Source of the DNA: Bacillota bacterium
GTDB taxonomy: Bacteria > Bacillota > Bacilli > Alicyclobacillales > SLC66
Direction: 5' to 3'
Assembly (NCBI GenBank): GCA_021821225.1
Contig: JAKACR010000135.1
Coordinates: forward strand, 1-7,587
DNA length: 7,587 bases
Of the stretch, positions 1 through 6,163 are shown one piece after another. The notes under the pieces were generated by a model that made no database searches, was not told the origin of the DNA, and was given only the letters and a program-made list of their open reading frames with translations. Each line of letters opens with the position of its first letter. Within the stretch, counting starts at the first letter, position 1. The translations under genes were made by a program, and so were the position numbers.

Positions 1-262
1 TGATGAGAAACAACAGATCGCCGAGCGGATCGGCGGCAAATGTCCACGAACCAAAAAAACCGATGCCGGGAAGCGAAAAAATTTGCACCGTTGCACCGCT
101 CACCATTCCGGCGAGACCGAAAACAACCTCGCCGGAACAGGCGGCCGCCAGGAAAATCCACAGCCAGGATCCAAGCGGGCGATGGCGCCATGCAGCGGTT
201 GCGGCGGCGATCGGCGGCGCGATCAGAAACATGCATACGGTTGTCCAAAAAAGCGCGATCAA
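1..262 (-). CDS. hyfB: HyfB-like (NuoL/antiporter-type) membrane subunit, N-terminal part, cut by window edge
   Basis: Only the first 87 codons are in the window. They encode a hydrophobic N-terminus with one membrane segment at about residues 2-24 and a second at about 31-54. Near the edge is the sequence ADPLGDLLFLI, which resembles the 'DPLS' stretch before the third helix in HyfB/NuoL/MrpA-type proton-pumping subunits. The proposed start is TTG at 262, overlapping the stop of the HyfI-like gene (TTGA), with GGAGG about 10 bases upstream. The first in-frame ATG (codon 11) has no ribosome binding site and would remove half of the first helix. By family, the protein would be a second ion-translocating subunit of the complex. 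In E. coli hyf the equivalent gene is near the start of the operon, whereas here it follows the small subunit. A NuoN-type HyfD/F paralogue cannot be excluded, since most of the gene is missing. Confidence 0.75.
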   Translation of the reverse strand, partial: MIALFWTTVCMFLIAPPIAAATAAWRHRPLGSWLWIFLAAACSGEVVFGLAGMVSGATVQIFSLPGIGFFGSWTFAADPLGDLLFLI

Positions 263-747
263 CTGGACTTCGCCTCCCCCCGCGTTTGAATCGCCTGCAA
301 AAGTCCCCGCAAAAGCGCGTACGGATTGGGCGGACAGCCCGGAATGTACGCGTCGACGGGAAGCACGCTGTCGACGGGGCCGACAAAGCGGCTGCTGCGG
401 GCAAACACGCCGCCGTGCAGCGCGCACACTCCGGCCGCCACCACCAACCGCGGCCGCGGCATGGCGTCGTACGTTTCGCGCAACACGGGCGCCATCGCCG
501 GGGTCAAGGCCCCGGTCACCAGCAGTACGTCGGCGTGGCGGGGCGAATGGGTGAAAAACAACCCCAGGCGATGGAAGTTGTAATACGGATTGCTGAGCGC
601 AAGCACCTCTGATTCGCATGCGTTGCATGATCCGACATCAATATGCCGGATGTGCAGTGAGCGGCCGAAGTAACGGGCGATCCGTTCGCTCAAGCCTTGT
701 TCGTCCAGCTTATCCCAGTCCGCGCCAGTGACATGACCGTCTGTCAT
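259..747 (-). CDS. hyfI: HyfI-like small subunit (NuoB / group 4 hydrogenase small-subunit family)
   Basis: This 162-residue protein belongs to the NuoB/HycG/HyfI family, which holds the [4Fe-4S] cluster next to the active-site subunit (proximal cluster or N2). All four expected ligands are visible: Cys41 and Cys44 in DVGSCNACESEV, Cys108 in GVCALHGG, and Cys138 in the PGCPPNP motif. The spacing is CxxC, as in membrane-bound hydrogenases, not the CC pair of complex I NuoB. The ATG at 747 overlaps the TGA of the ferredoxin gene (ATGA), and AAAGGAGG lies about 9 bases upstream. The intact cluster site means electrons can still reach the HyfG-like partner although that subunit has lost its Ni-Fe site. 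The family assignment is firm; the physiological acceptor is unknown. Confidence 0.93.
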   Translation of the reverse strand: MTDGHVTGADWDKLDEQGLSERIARYFGRSLHIRHIDVGSCNACESEVLALSNPYYNFHRLGLFFTHSPRHADVLLVTGALTPAMAPVLRETYDAMPRPRLVVAAGVCALHGGVFARSSRFVGPVDSVLPVDAYIPGCPPNPYALLRGLLQAIQTRGEAKSS

Positions 748-1106
748 CGACCGGCGCCTCCTTTCGCGGTGGAGATGAACCGCTCTTTACGGATCTCTGC
801 CCGATCGACCGCTGTTCCCCAGGAAAACACGCCATCGGGGCACTGGTCGACACAGCGGCCGCAGGCGATGCACGCGCTCACGTCTAAGCGCAGGGTCGGT
901 CCGTCTGTCTCTTGGACCCGCGTGATCGCTTCGGTGGGGCACACCTTTGCGCACTGTTCGCACGCCGCATCGTCGCACCGGCGGTCGATGTCCATGACCG
1001 GGACGCTGTTCCAGCGCATTTCCGCCAATTCCTGCTCGCGTCGGCGCGGATAGGTTGTCGTGACCCGGCCGCTCGCCAGCCCTGTCAGAAGCCACTCTGC
1101 CCACAT
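744..1106 (-). CDS. hyfH: HyfH-like ferredoxin subunit with two [4Fe-4S] clusters
   Basis: This 120-residue iron-sulfur protein resembles HyfH/HycF/NuoI, the subunit that relays electrons from a soluble donor to the HyfI-like cluster. The second cluster motif is canonical: Cys79, Cys82, Cys85, Cys89-Pro90 (CxxCxxCxxxCP). The first is Cys44, Cys49, Cys52, Cys56-Pro57, with four residues instead of two between the first two cysteines; the DNA reads this clearly. It is shorter than E. coli HyfH/HycF (about 180 residues) and lacks a long C-terminal extension. The N-terminal segment (MWAEWLLTGLASGRVTTTYP) resembles the membrane-facing amphipathic start of NuoI/HycF proteins. The ATG at 1106 follows AAAGGAGAT at good spacing, 30 bases after the large-subunit stop. 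It overlaps the HyfI-like gene by 4 bases. The identity of its donor (ferredoxin, NAD(P)H, formate or other) is not shown. Confidence 0.9.
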   Translation of the reverse strand: MWAEWLLTGLASGRVTTTYPRRREQELAEMRWNSVPVMDIDRRCDDAACEQCAKVCPTEAITRVQETDGPTLRLDVSACIACGRCVDQCPDGVFSWGTAVDRAEIRKERFISTAKGGAGR

Positions 1107-1136
1107 GGGAATGCATCTCCTTTCGCACCCGTTTCT

Positions 1137-2633
1137 TTACCTGTCCAGACCTGCGTAGGACAGGCCGAAACTGGCGTCGATGATGGGAAAGTCGGTCTGA
1201 ATGTTGCCGTTGGCGGTGGCCAGGCCGAAGACAGGCCAATTCCACGCCGAGGCGGCGCGAATCCCCCAGGCGGCGATTCTGTCGCCACTACAAAAGACCA
1301 CATGGCAGACCCGTCCTCGCGGCGACTCGGCCACGCCGATCCCCCTACCGACGGCGGGCGGAGAACTGGTTTCGCCTGGTCCTGACGCGCCGAGAGCGGG
1401 CAGGAGTTTTTGCACGATCTTCAATGCCACGTCCCATTCGCGCACTCTCACCCGAAAGCGGGACAGGGCGTCGCCAAACGCGTCCTCTGCGATCATGCAG
1501 ACGTGGCCGGTCGGTTCATAGAGCTGGCGCAGGCAATCGGAGCGCGTGTCCACGGCCAGGCCGCAGGCCCTCGCAACCGGACCGACCGTGCCGTACGCCT
1601 TGGCCCACTCCTGTTCCACGATGCCGGTCGGACGAAGCCGGTCGATGAATGTCGACGTGCGCAGCAGCAGCCGGAGAAAGTGGCGCACGCGCCGGTCGAT
1701 GCCCGGAAGCTGAGCGGTCAACCGCGCCGCCTGCGCCTTCCAGTCGACAGGCGCCGGGCGTCCCAACCGCACAGCGCCGCGCAGATAGCGCGAACCGGTC
1801 AACTCCGCGTTTAAGCGCAGCAGTTCTTCCTTGGCGCGCGCGAGTTGCGCCTGCGCCACCGTCATCCCCGTGGCGGAGGCGATCTGGGAGAAATCGTGGA
1901 CATGGTTGTACAGACGTTCCATTTCGCCAAACAGCATCCGTTCTCGTTCGCACTGTGTGGGCGGACGCCAGCCGTACGCCTGCTCGGCCGCCCGGCAAAA
2001 GGCGGTGGCGTGCGCGACGGTCGACGTGCCGGATATCCGCTCTGCCAGCAGCAGCGCATCCTCAACCGGCATCCCTTGGGCGAGGGTTTCGATATCGCGG
2101 TGCTTGTAGAAGAGTTGCGGCTGCATGTGCATGATCTGTTCGCCGATCGTGTCAAAAAGGAAGAACCCGGACTCCGTGACATCCGCCCGCACAGGCCCGA
2201 GCGGCAGGTGAAAGGTTCCCGATCCGCGCGCAACAGGATCGGGCAAAAGCTCTTCCGGGTGCAGGATTGGCCGCAGGTCAGGGTGGCCGGCCGGAGTGCA
2301 GCCCGTTTTTTCCCACATCTCTCGTTCGATCCACAATGCGCCAGGATAATGAGTTGCGAGAGAGGGGAACTCCGTTTGCCCGGCCTGGCATCGTCCGAAG
2401 TGCCACACGACCTCCCGCCGTCGGCGATTCATGGTGACGGCCAGCAGTTCCCGCACGGGTTTTGCGCCGGGGTGCTGTTCGCCGTCCGGCGCGAAACCGT
2501 AGTACAGCAGGTCTGCGTCATCGTTCGCGAGCGTTTGCGCGAGCAGGGCAATCATATCCTGCGCGTCGTCCCTGCGCGTGTTCATGCGCCAGCCGCGCCA
2601 CGGGAGTGTTTCTGCAAGTTGCGGTTGCATCAT
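1137..2633 (-). CDS. hyfG: HyfG-like large subunit (fused NuoC+NuoD domains) lacking all Ni-Fe ligands
   Basis: This 498-residue protein, counted from ATG 2633, has the HycE/HyfG layout. Its NuoC-like domain covers about residues 35-127, with the signature WIEREMWEKTG and GHPDLRPIL. The NuoD/[NiFe] large-subunit domain runs from about 138 to the end. The two Ni-Fe motifs are degenerate. RxCGxC reads R199-I-S-G-T-S204, and DPCxxC reads G490-L-S-Y-A-G495, so all four cysteines are replaced by Ser, Ser, Ser and Gly. The protein stops three residues after the second motif, so there is no cleavable maturation tail. It therefore cannot bind the normal Ni-Fe centre. It fits the Ehr class (energy-converting-hydrogenase-related complexes) and the HycE of the Mycobacterium tuberculosis Rv0082-Rv0087 locus. 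A GTG start at 2672 would add 13 residues but has no properly spaced Shine-Dalgarno, whereas ATG 2633 has AAGGTGG close upstream. Confidence 0.93.
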   Translation of the reverse strand: MMQPQLAETLPWRGWRMNTRRDDAQDMIALLAQTLANDDADLLYYGFAPDGEQHPGAKPVRELLAVTMNRRRREVVWHFGRCQAGQTEFPSLATHYPGALWIEREMWEKTGCTPAGHPDLRPILHPEELLPDPVARGSGTFHLPLGPVRADVTESGFFLFDTIGEQIMHMQPQLFYKHRDIETLAQGMPVEDALLLAERISGTSTVAHATAFCRAAEQAYGWRPPTQCERERMLFGEMERLYNHVHDFSQIASATGMTVAQAQLARAKEELLRLNAELTGSRYLRGAVRLGRPAPVDWKAQAARLTAQLPGIDRRVRHFLRLLLRTSTFIDRLRPTGIVEQEWAKAYGTVGPVARACGLAVDTRSDCLRQLYEPTGHVCMIAEDAFGDALSRFRVRVREWDVALKIVQKLLPALGASGPGETSSPPAVGRGIGVAESPRGRVCHVVFCSGDRIAAWGIRAASAWNWPVFGLATANGNIQTDFPIIDASFGLSYAGLDR

Positions 2634-2690
2634 CCAGTCCACCTTCACCACCCCCTGGAGGTTGTCCAACACCCTCTTCTGGACATGCTC

Positions 2691-4136
2691 CTACAGCAGC
2701 GCGAGCGACCGCAGGGCGGAGATCCCGAACGGCAGCAGCACGCCGAGCGCCAGCACCAGCGTGATATGGATGCCAAAAGGAATCGCGGCCGTCCACGAAC
2801 GGCCGTGCTGCTCGTGAAACCGGTCCAGGGGCCCGGCGCTCTCCCCGTATCCGATCTGGATGGCGTATCGCATAAAGCTGGCGAAGAGGATGATCAGCAG
2901 CAGGAGCACCAAGGCGCCCAACACCGGCAATGCGGAATGAAACAGCGCGTACACGATGACCAGTTCGCTGATGAACAGGCCGAACGGAGGCGCTCCCGCA
3001 ATGGCCAGCATGGCGAGCATCAGCGTTCCTCCCGTCCAGGGCCAGGCTTGCGCGACGCCCCGCAGCCCCTTCATGTCCGTCGTGCCTGTCGCGTGCAGCA
3101 GTTCGCCGGATTGAAAAAAGAGGGTCGACTTGATCAGGGAATGGTTGATCATCTGAAGAAATCCGCCCAGCGCGCCGATCGGGCCGAGAGAAAATCCGAT
3201 TGCGATCATTCCCATATTTTCCGCGCTGGAGTAGGCGAAGAGCCGTTTGTAGTCATGTTGGGCGATCATCATGAGCACGCCCACAAGCACCGTGGCCACG
3301 CCCAGGATCAGCAGGGCGGTGTGCGCAAACCAGTATATCCCCCCCGCGTCCGCGACGGACAGGAAGCGCAGAATGCCGTAGAATGCGCAGTTGAGCTTGA
3401 TACCGCTCAACATCCCGCTGATGGGGGACGGCGCCTGGCTGTGTGCGTCGGGCAGCCAGAAGTGAAACGGGGTCAGACCTGTCTTTGCGCCGTAGCCCAC
3501 AAGTCCGAACACGAATGCTAACTGGAGCGCTTTGGGGGAGATGTGTGGAGCGACCTGCCGCAACGCCGACCAGGTGGACGCGATCGCCTGGTCAGGTTGC
3601 GCGAACAGCAGGAGCAGTGTGCCGAACAGGGCGCACAGGCCGCCGAATTCCATGATCATGAGATACTTCCACGACGCTTCGATCGTGCGTTTGGTGCGGT
3701 GGAAGTCGACCAACAAGACGGATGCCAGCGCCGTTGCCTCGATGAACGCCCAGGTCAACACAACGTTTTCCATCAGGGGAACGCCCACCAAAGTGAAATA
3801 AAAGAGGAGAACCAACAGGAAATAGGTGCGGGAACGGCCTTTGTCCGCAGGGTGGCGAAACTCCGCCGTTTTCATGTAATGGGTGGAGTACAGCGTTGCG
3901 GTGAATCCGACAAGCAGGGTGATGCATGTGACGAACAGACCCGTCCCGTTCAGCCGGAAAATCCCCGCGAAGGCCCCCCAACCCCGCCCGTAGAGACCCA
4001 CAAGACGCCCCAGCACGACCAGGAGATTTGCGCCCGTCACGCACGTGGCGGTCCACGGCGCGTTCAGGGACGGAAAAATCAACAGACCGAGAATGCCGGC
4101 CAGGGGAATGATCAACAGCAGCGGGATCCAGAACAT
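2691..4136 (-). CDS. hyfF: HyfF-like proton-pumping subunit (NuoM/NuoN/Mrp antiporter family)
   Basis: This polytopic 481-residue membrane protein has a run of about 13-14 hydrophobic segments. It is close in length to the HyfF/NuoN-type subunits. The residues used for ion transfer in this family are present: a helix-5 glutamate in WAFIEATALAS (Glu133), a helix-7 lysine in GAKTGLTPFHFWLPDAH (Lys218, with His225 and His232), and a later lysine in HDYKRLFAYSSAENMG (Lys297). The SSAENMG wording after that lysine is typical of HyfF/HycC-like subunits. It begins with ATG at 4136, only 4 bases after the HyfE-like stop, with GGGGTGAGGAG providing the ribosome binding site. The subunit should couple electron flow to proton (or Na+) movement across the cytoplasmic membrane. 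The pumping residues look intact although the catalytic subunit has lost its metal site. Confidence 0.93.
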   Translation of the reverse strand: MFWIPLLLIIPLAGILGLLIFPSLNAPWTATCVTGANLLVVLGRLVGLYGRGWGAFAGIFRLNGTGLFVTCITLLVGFTATLYSTHYMKTAEFRHPADKGRSRTYFLLVLLFYFTLVGVPLMENVVLTWAFIEATALASVLLVDFHRTKRTIEASWKYLMIMEFGGLCALFGTLLLLFAQPDQAIASTWSALRQVAPHISPKALQLAFVFGLVGYGAKTGLTPFHFWLPDAHSQAPSPISGMLSGIKLNCAFYGILRFLSVADAGGIYWFAHTALLILGVATVLVGVLMMIAQHDYKRLFAYSSAENMGMIAIGFSLGPIGALGGFLQMINHSLIKSTLFFQSGELLHATGTTDMKGLRGVAQAWPWTGGTLMLAMLAIAGAPPFGLFISELVIVYALFHSALPVLGALVLLLLIILFASFMRYAIQIGYGESAGPLDRFHEQHGRSWTAAIPFGIHITLVLALGVLLPFGISALRSLALL

Positions 4137-4140
4137 CTCC

Positions 4141-4770
4141 TCACCCCTTTAGTTCACTGAAGTCATCCAGGCGTTCACTGCCGTACGAACGCAGCCGCAG
4201 GCGCAAAAAGGCGAGCAGTCCGGCGGCGACGGCCACGTCGATGAATATGGCGTAGTCGCCCGCCAGCGGAATGCGGCTGAGCGTCAGACCCGCCAGCAGG
4301 TCCAGTCCGTTGTCCGCCGTCAGGACACCCATGAGTTGCTGCGGCGCCTCATGGCGGCTGAAGATGGTGCAAAGTCCGATCAGCAGGGTCGCCAACGCAA
4401 GTCCCGGCAGGAACCCGGCAGTGCCGCTTACGGCCGTGCCCGCGCCGATGCCGAAAGCGGCCAGCACAAGGCACAGCGCGATGATGTAGGATGGATTGAA
4501 CAGGACCTGGCGGGCAGGCCGGGGTCCGTCTGCGGGGGCGAATGTCCTGCTGATCAGGTACGGCATCGCCAGAAGGCGGATCACGATCAGTCCGAGCAAC
4601 GCGATCCACATCGACACAGCGGCAAAATGGATCGCATCCGTCAAATAGACGATGGCCACGAGCGCCGTCTGCAGCTGGTATCCGCGCAGGGCGACGCGCA
4701 ATTCGTGCGCGATGGCGATGTAGATTCCCAGCAGCGCCGTCAAAAGAAAGACCCACGCCAAAAGGCTCAT
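4141..4770 (-). CDS. hyfE: HyfE-like membrane subunit (NuoK/MrpC-related)
   Basis: This small hydrophobic protein of 209 residues (E. coli HyfE is about 216) has six or so predicted membrane segments. The N-terminal part has the HyfE pattern HELRVALRGYQLQ (22-34). The C-terminal half has the NuoK-like stretch QQLMGVLTADNGLDLLAGL (144-162), followed by a helix around 171-190. In this family the subunit sits between the NuoH-type anchor and the antiporter-type subunits and forms part of the ion path. The acidic residue usually seen before 'NG' as Glu is Asp153 here. The start ATG at 4770 has AAGGAGA 8 bases upstream, and the gap from the HyfC-like stop is 25 bases. The family assignment rests on length, position in the operon and the C-terminal motif. 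Confidence 0.88.
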   Translation of the reverse strand: MSLLAWVFLLTALLGIYIAIAHELRVALRGYQLQTALVAIVYLTDAIHFAAVSMWIALLGLIVIRLLAMPYLISRTFAPADGPRPARQVLFNPSYIIALCLVLAAFGIGAGTAVSGTAGFLPGLALATLLIGLCTIFSRHEAPQQLMGVLTADNGLDLLAGLTLSRIPLAGDYAIFIDVAVAAGLLAFLRLRLRSYGSERLDDFSELKG

Positions 4771-4795
4771 GACAGTTCTCTCCTTAATCTCGGCA

Positions 4796-5743
4796 TCACA
4801 GACTGGAAAGGTGCAACACGATGGCCAGCGCGGCGCACAGGGCGCCTCCCGCCATGAATTCGGCGATGCGCAGCAGCCGCAATTTCCCGAAAGACGATTC
4901 GATCCAGACGACGGCCCCGTCCAGAATCAGGAGTTTGATGAACAAGGACAGGACAGCCCCCGCCACGGACAGCGGAGCGGCGCCGGGCGACAGGCCGAAC
5001 GGGGAAGTGATGACATTCAGCAAAATGACGCCGAGAACGACGTACTTCATGCTTCCGCCCCACTCGATCAGCGCGAGGTAAGGGCCGGAATAGTCGTAGA
5101 CGCGGTTGTGGTCGATCATGGAGAATTCTCGATGAGAAGAAGGATTGTCGACCGGGATGCGGCCGGTCTCGGCCAGAAAAACAGAGAAGAACGCAGCGAT
5201 CAGCAACAGGTGCACCGGTGACCAGCCGAGCGATTGCAGCGCTTGAGTCACCACGTACGGCAGCGTCGAGTGCGCGATGAAACTGACCGCGAACAACACC
5301 AGGATCAGGACGGGCTCCACGGTCATGGAGATGAAGCGGGCCCGCGTGTTGCCGACACCGGCATAAGGGCTTGATCCGGATATGGAACCTCCGAGCAGAA
5401 AGTAGGCGCCGAGGCCGAGGATGAATCCGGCCGACAGCATGTCGCCAGCAAACGCCATGAAAAGCGGCTTGGACGTGAGCACCGGGATGAGCAGCGTCAC
5501 AACCAGGGGAGCGGCAAAATACAGGTATGGGGCGAAGTGGTAGAGCGGCCCCGCCTCCTGAGGCACGAGATTTTCTTTGTTGAACTGCTTGCGCAGGTCC
5601 CGGTACATCTGCCATATGCTCGGGCCTCTTTTTCCCTGGACAAACTCTTTCATGCGATCCAGGATTCCCTTGATCAGCGGCGAGACGAGCCAAACAAAGA
5701 GGACCTGCACGATCTGCACCGCGACCGTCTGTGTGAGCGTCAT
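4796..5743 (-). CDS. hyfC: HyfC/HycD-like membrane anchor (NuoH family), first gene of the operon
   Basis: This 315-residue polytopic protein is the same length as E. coli HyfC. Family marks are QGKRGPSIWQMYRDLRK (36-52), SGSSPYAGVGNTRA (122-135) and the NuoH/HyfC signature ETGRIPVDNP (192-201), followed by SSHREFSMID. The subunit anchors the hydrophilic arm and lines the cavity between the active-site subunit and the ion channel; the acidic residues of that cavity are retained in the signature. About eight membrane helices are evident. The ATG at 5743 is preceded by AGAGAGGA at about 7 bases. No minus-strand gene for a HyfA/HyfB-type protein is seen upstream, so this appears to be the promoter-proximal gene, with a leader reaching back to the promoter near 6080-6108. 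Confidence 0.93.
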   Translation of the reverse strand: MTLTQTVAVQIVQVLFVWLVSPLIKGILDRMKEFVQGKRGPSIWQMYRDLRKQFNKENLVPQEAGPLYHFAPYLYFAAPLVVTLLIPVLTSKPLFMAFAGDMLSAGFILGLGAYFLLGGSISGSSPYAGVGNTRARFISMTVEPVLILVLFAVSFIAHSTLPYVVTQALQSLGWSPVHLLLIAAFFSVFLAETGRIPVDNPSSHREFSMIDHNRVYDYSGPYLALIEWGGSMKYVVLGVILLNVITSPFGLSPGAAPLSVAGAVLSLFIKLLILDGAVVWIESSFGKLRLLRIAEFMAGGALCAALAIVLHLSSL

Positions 5744-5758
5744 GGCTGTTCCTCTCTT

Positions 5759-5794
5759 TCAAAGTCCCTCATCTTCCCGGATGTGGTTGGCCAT
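5759..5794 (-). other. Possible 11-codon leader peptide directly upstream of hyfC-like gene
   Basis: A minus-strand ATG at 5794 is preceded by CAGGAG at about 5 bases and opens a frame of 11 codons (MANHIREDEGL) that ends 15 bases before the hyfC-like start codon. The ribosome binding site is as good as those of the real genes, so translation is plausible and could couple to hyfC. There is no run of regulatory codons and no family resemblance, so it may be chance. Confidence 0.2.
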
Positions 5795-5946
5795 GCGTTC
5801 TCCTGGTGATGAGGATTGATCACATCTTCCCCGGCAAACGGCCGCCCGATTCGCAGAATGTTCGATCACCCCGATCGCCGCATCCTTTTATCCTCTGTCC
5901 AAATGTCCACAAGGCGGGCATGGTCGCTGTGGCAGTATGAGGACGC

Positions 5947-5994
5947 AAAAAGCCCCTACAAAATCGAGCCTGTTACGGCGGTATTTGTAGGGGC
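5947..5994 (-). terminator. Intrinsic-terminator-like hairpin in the operon leader
   Basis: On the minus strand, GCCCCTACAAA (5994-5984) pairs perfectly with TTTGTAGGGGC (5962-5952) and is followed at once by five U residues (5951-5947). The 21-base loop contains a further short GCC/GGC pairing. There is no T-run on the plus-strand side, so it can act only on leftward transcripts. It lies about 80 bases downstream of the leftward promoter and about 200 bases before the hyfC-like start, so it is either a conditional attenuator or the end of a separate small RNA. Confidence 0.6.
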
Positions 5995-6069
5995 CATCAT
6001 CCCTTTGGACATGGGGTGATCCCATGTCTCCCTGCGGGCTAACGCGAGCTCCAACGCTATACGGTTCAT
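5956..6069 (-). other. 37-codon open frame in the leader, stop inside the terminator stem
   Basis: The frame starts with ATG at 6069, about 4 bases from the predicted transcription start. It encodes a 37-residue peptide beginning MNRIALELALARRETW and ending AVTGSIL. Its TAG stop falls in the second arm of the terminator-like stem. It has no separate ribosome binding site and would need leaderless initiation. An internal ATG (MSKGMMAPTNT part) lies between the two hairpins. No homologue is recognised. It could be a regulatory leader peptide or simply open by chance. Confidence 0.2.
6008..6028 (-). other. 8-bp perfect hairpin in the operon leader
   Basis: GACATGGG (6008-6015) and CCCATGTC (6021-6028) are perfect inverted repeats around a 5-base loop. 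On the leftward transcript the hairpin sits between the promoter and the terminator-like stem. It could be part of a structured leader RNA, or a DNA operator. Confidence 0.45.
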
Positions 6070-6079
6070 CACTGAGAAA

Positions 6080-6108
6080 AATATGCAATAGATTGAGCCT
6101 AAAGTCAA
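6080..6108 (-). promoter_or_regulatory. Predicted sigma-A-type promoter for the hyf-like operon (or leader RNA)
   Basis: On the minus strand, TTGACT (6108-6103) is followed after 17 bases by CATATT (6085-6080), a near-consensus -35 and a 4/6 -10 with ideal spacing. The expected start of transcription is near 6073. A short palindrome, CAATAGATTG (6086-6095), lies in the spacer next to the -10 and could be an operator half-site pair. Confidence 0.55.
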
Positions 6109-6163
6109 GCATTTCCCGGCAGGAACAATACCGCCGACGAACAGCAAGCGGAACACCCACCTA

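Noticed and set aside
1137..2633. Functional [NiFe] hydrogenase 4 or formate hydrogenlyase
   Set aside because: The large subunit lacks every Ni-Fe cysteine and the maturation tail, and no hyp maturation or formate dehydrogenase gene is in the window.
1845..3521. 558-codon open frame on the plus strand
   Set aside because: It is antisense to the hyfG-like and hyfF-like genes, whose protein motifs are clear. Its own product is rich in Arg, His and Gln and has no recognisable domain; such frames are common in GC-rich DNA.
1..5743. Standard respiratory complex I (nuo) operon
   Set aside because: NuoC and NuoD are fused in HycE fashion, a HyfE-type subunit is present, the small subunit has CxxC instead of CC, and the gene order is not nuoA-N.
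4767..5762. 331-codon minus-strand frame overlapping the hyfC-like gene
   Set aside because: It is a different frame over the same DNA. Only the 4796-5743 frame gives NuoH/HyfC signatures and membrane helices.
5996..6075. Cobalamin, M-box or yybP-ykoY type riboswitch in the operon leader
   Set aside because: The conserved core sequences of these classes as I know them are not present. Only a generic hairpin-plus-terminator layout can be supported.
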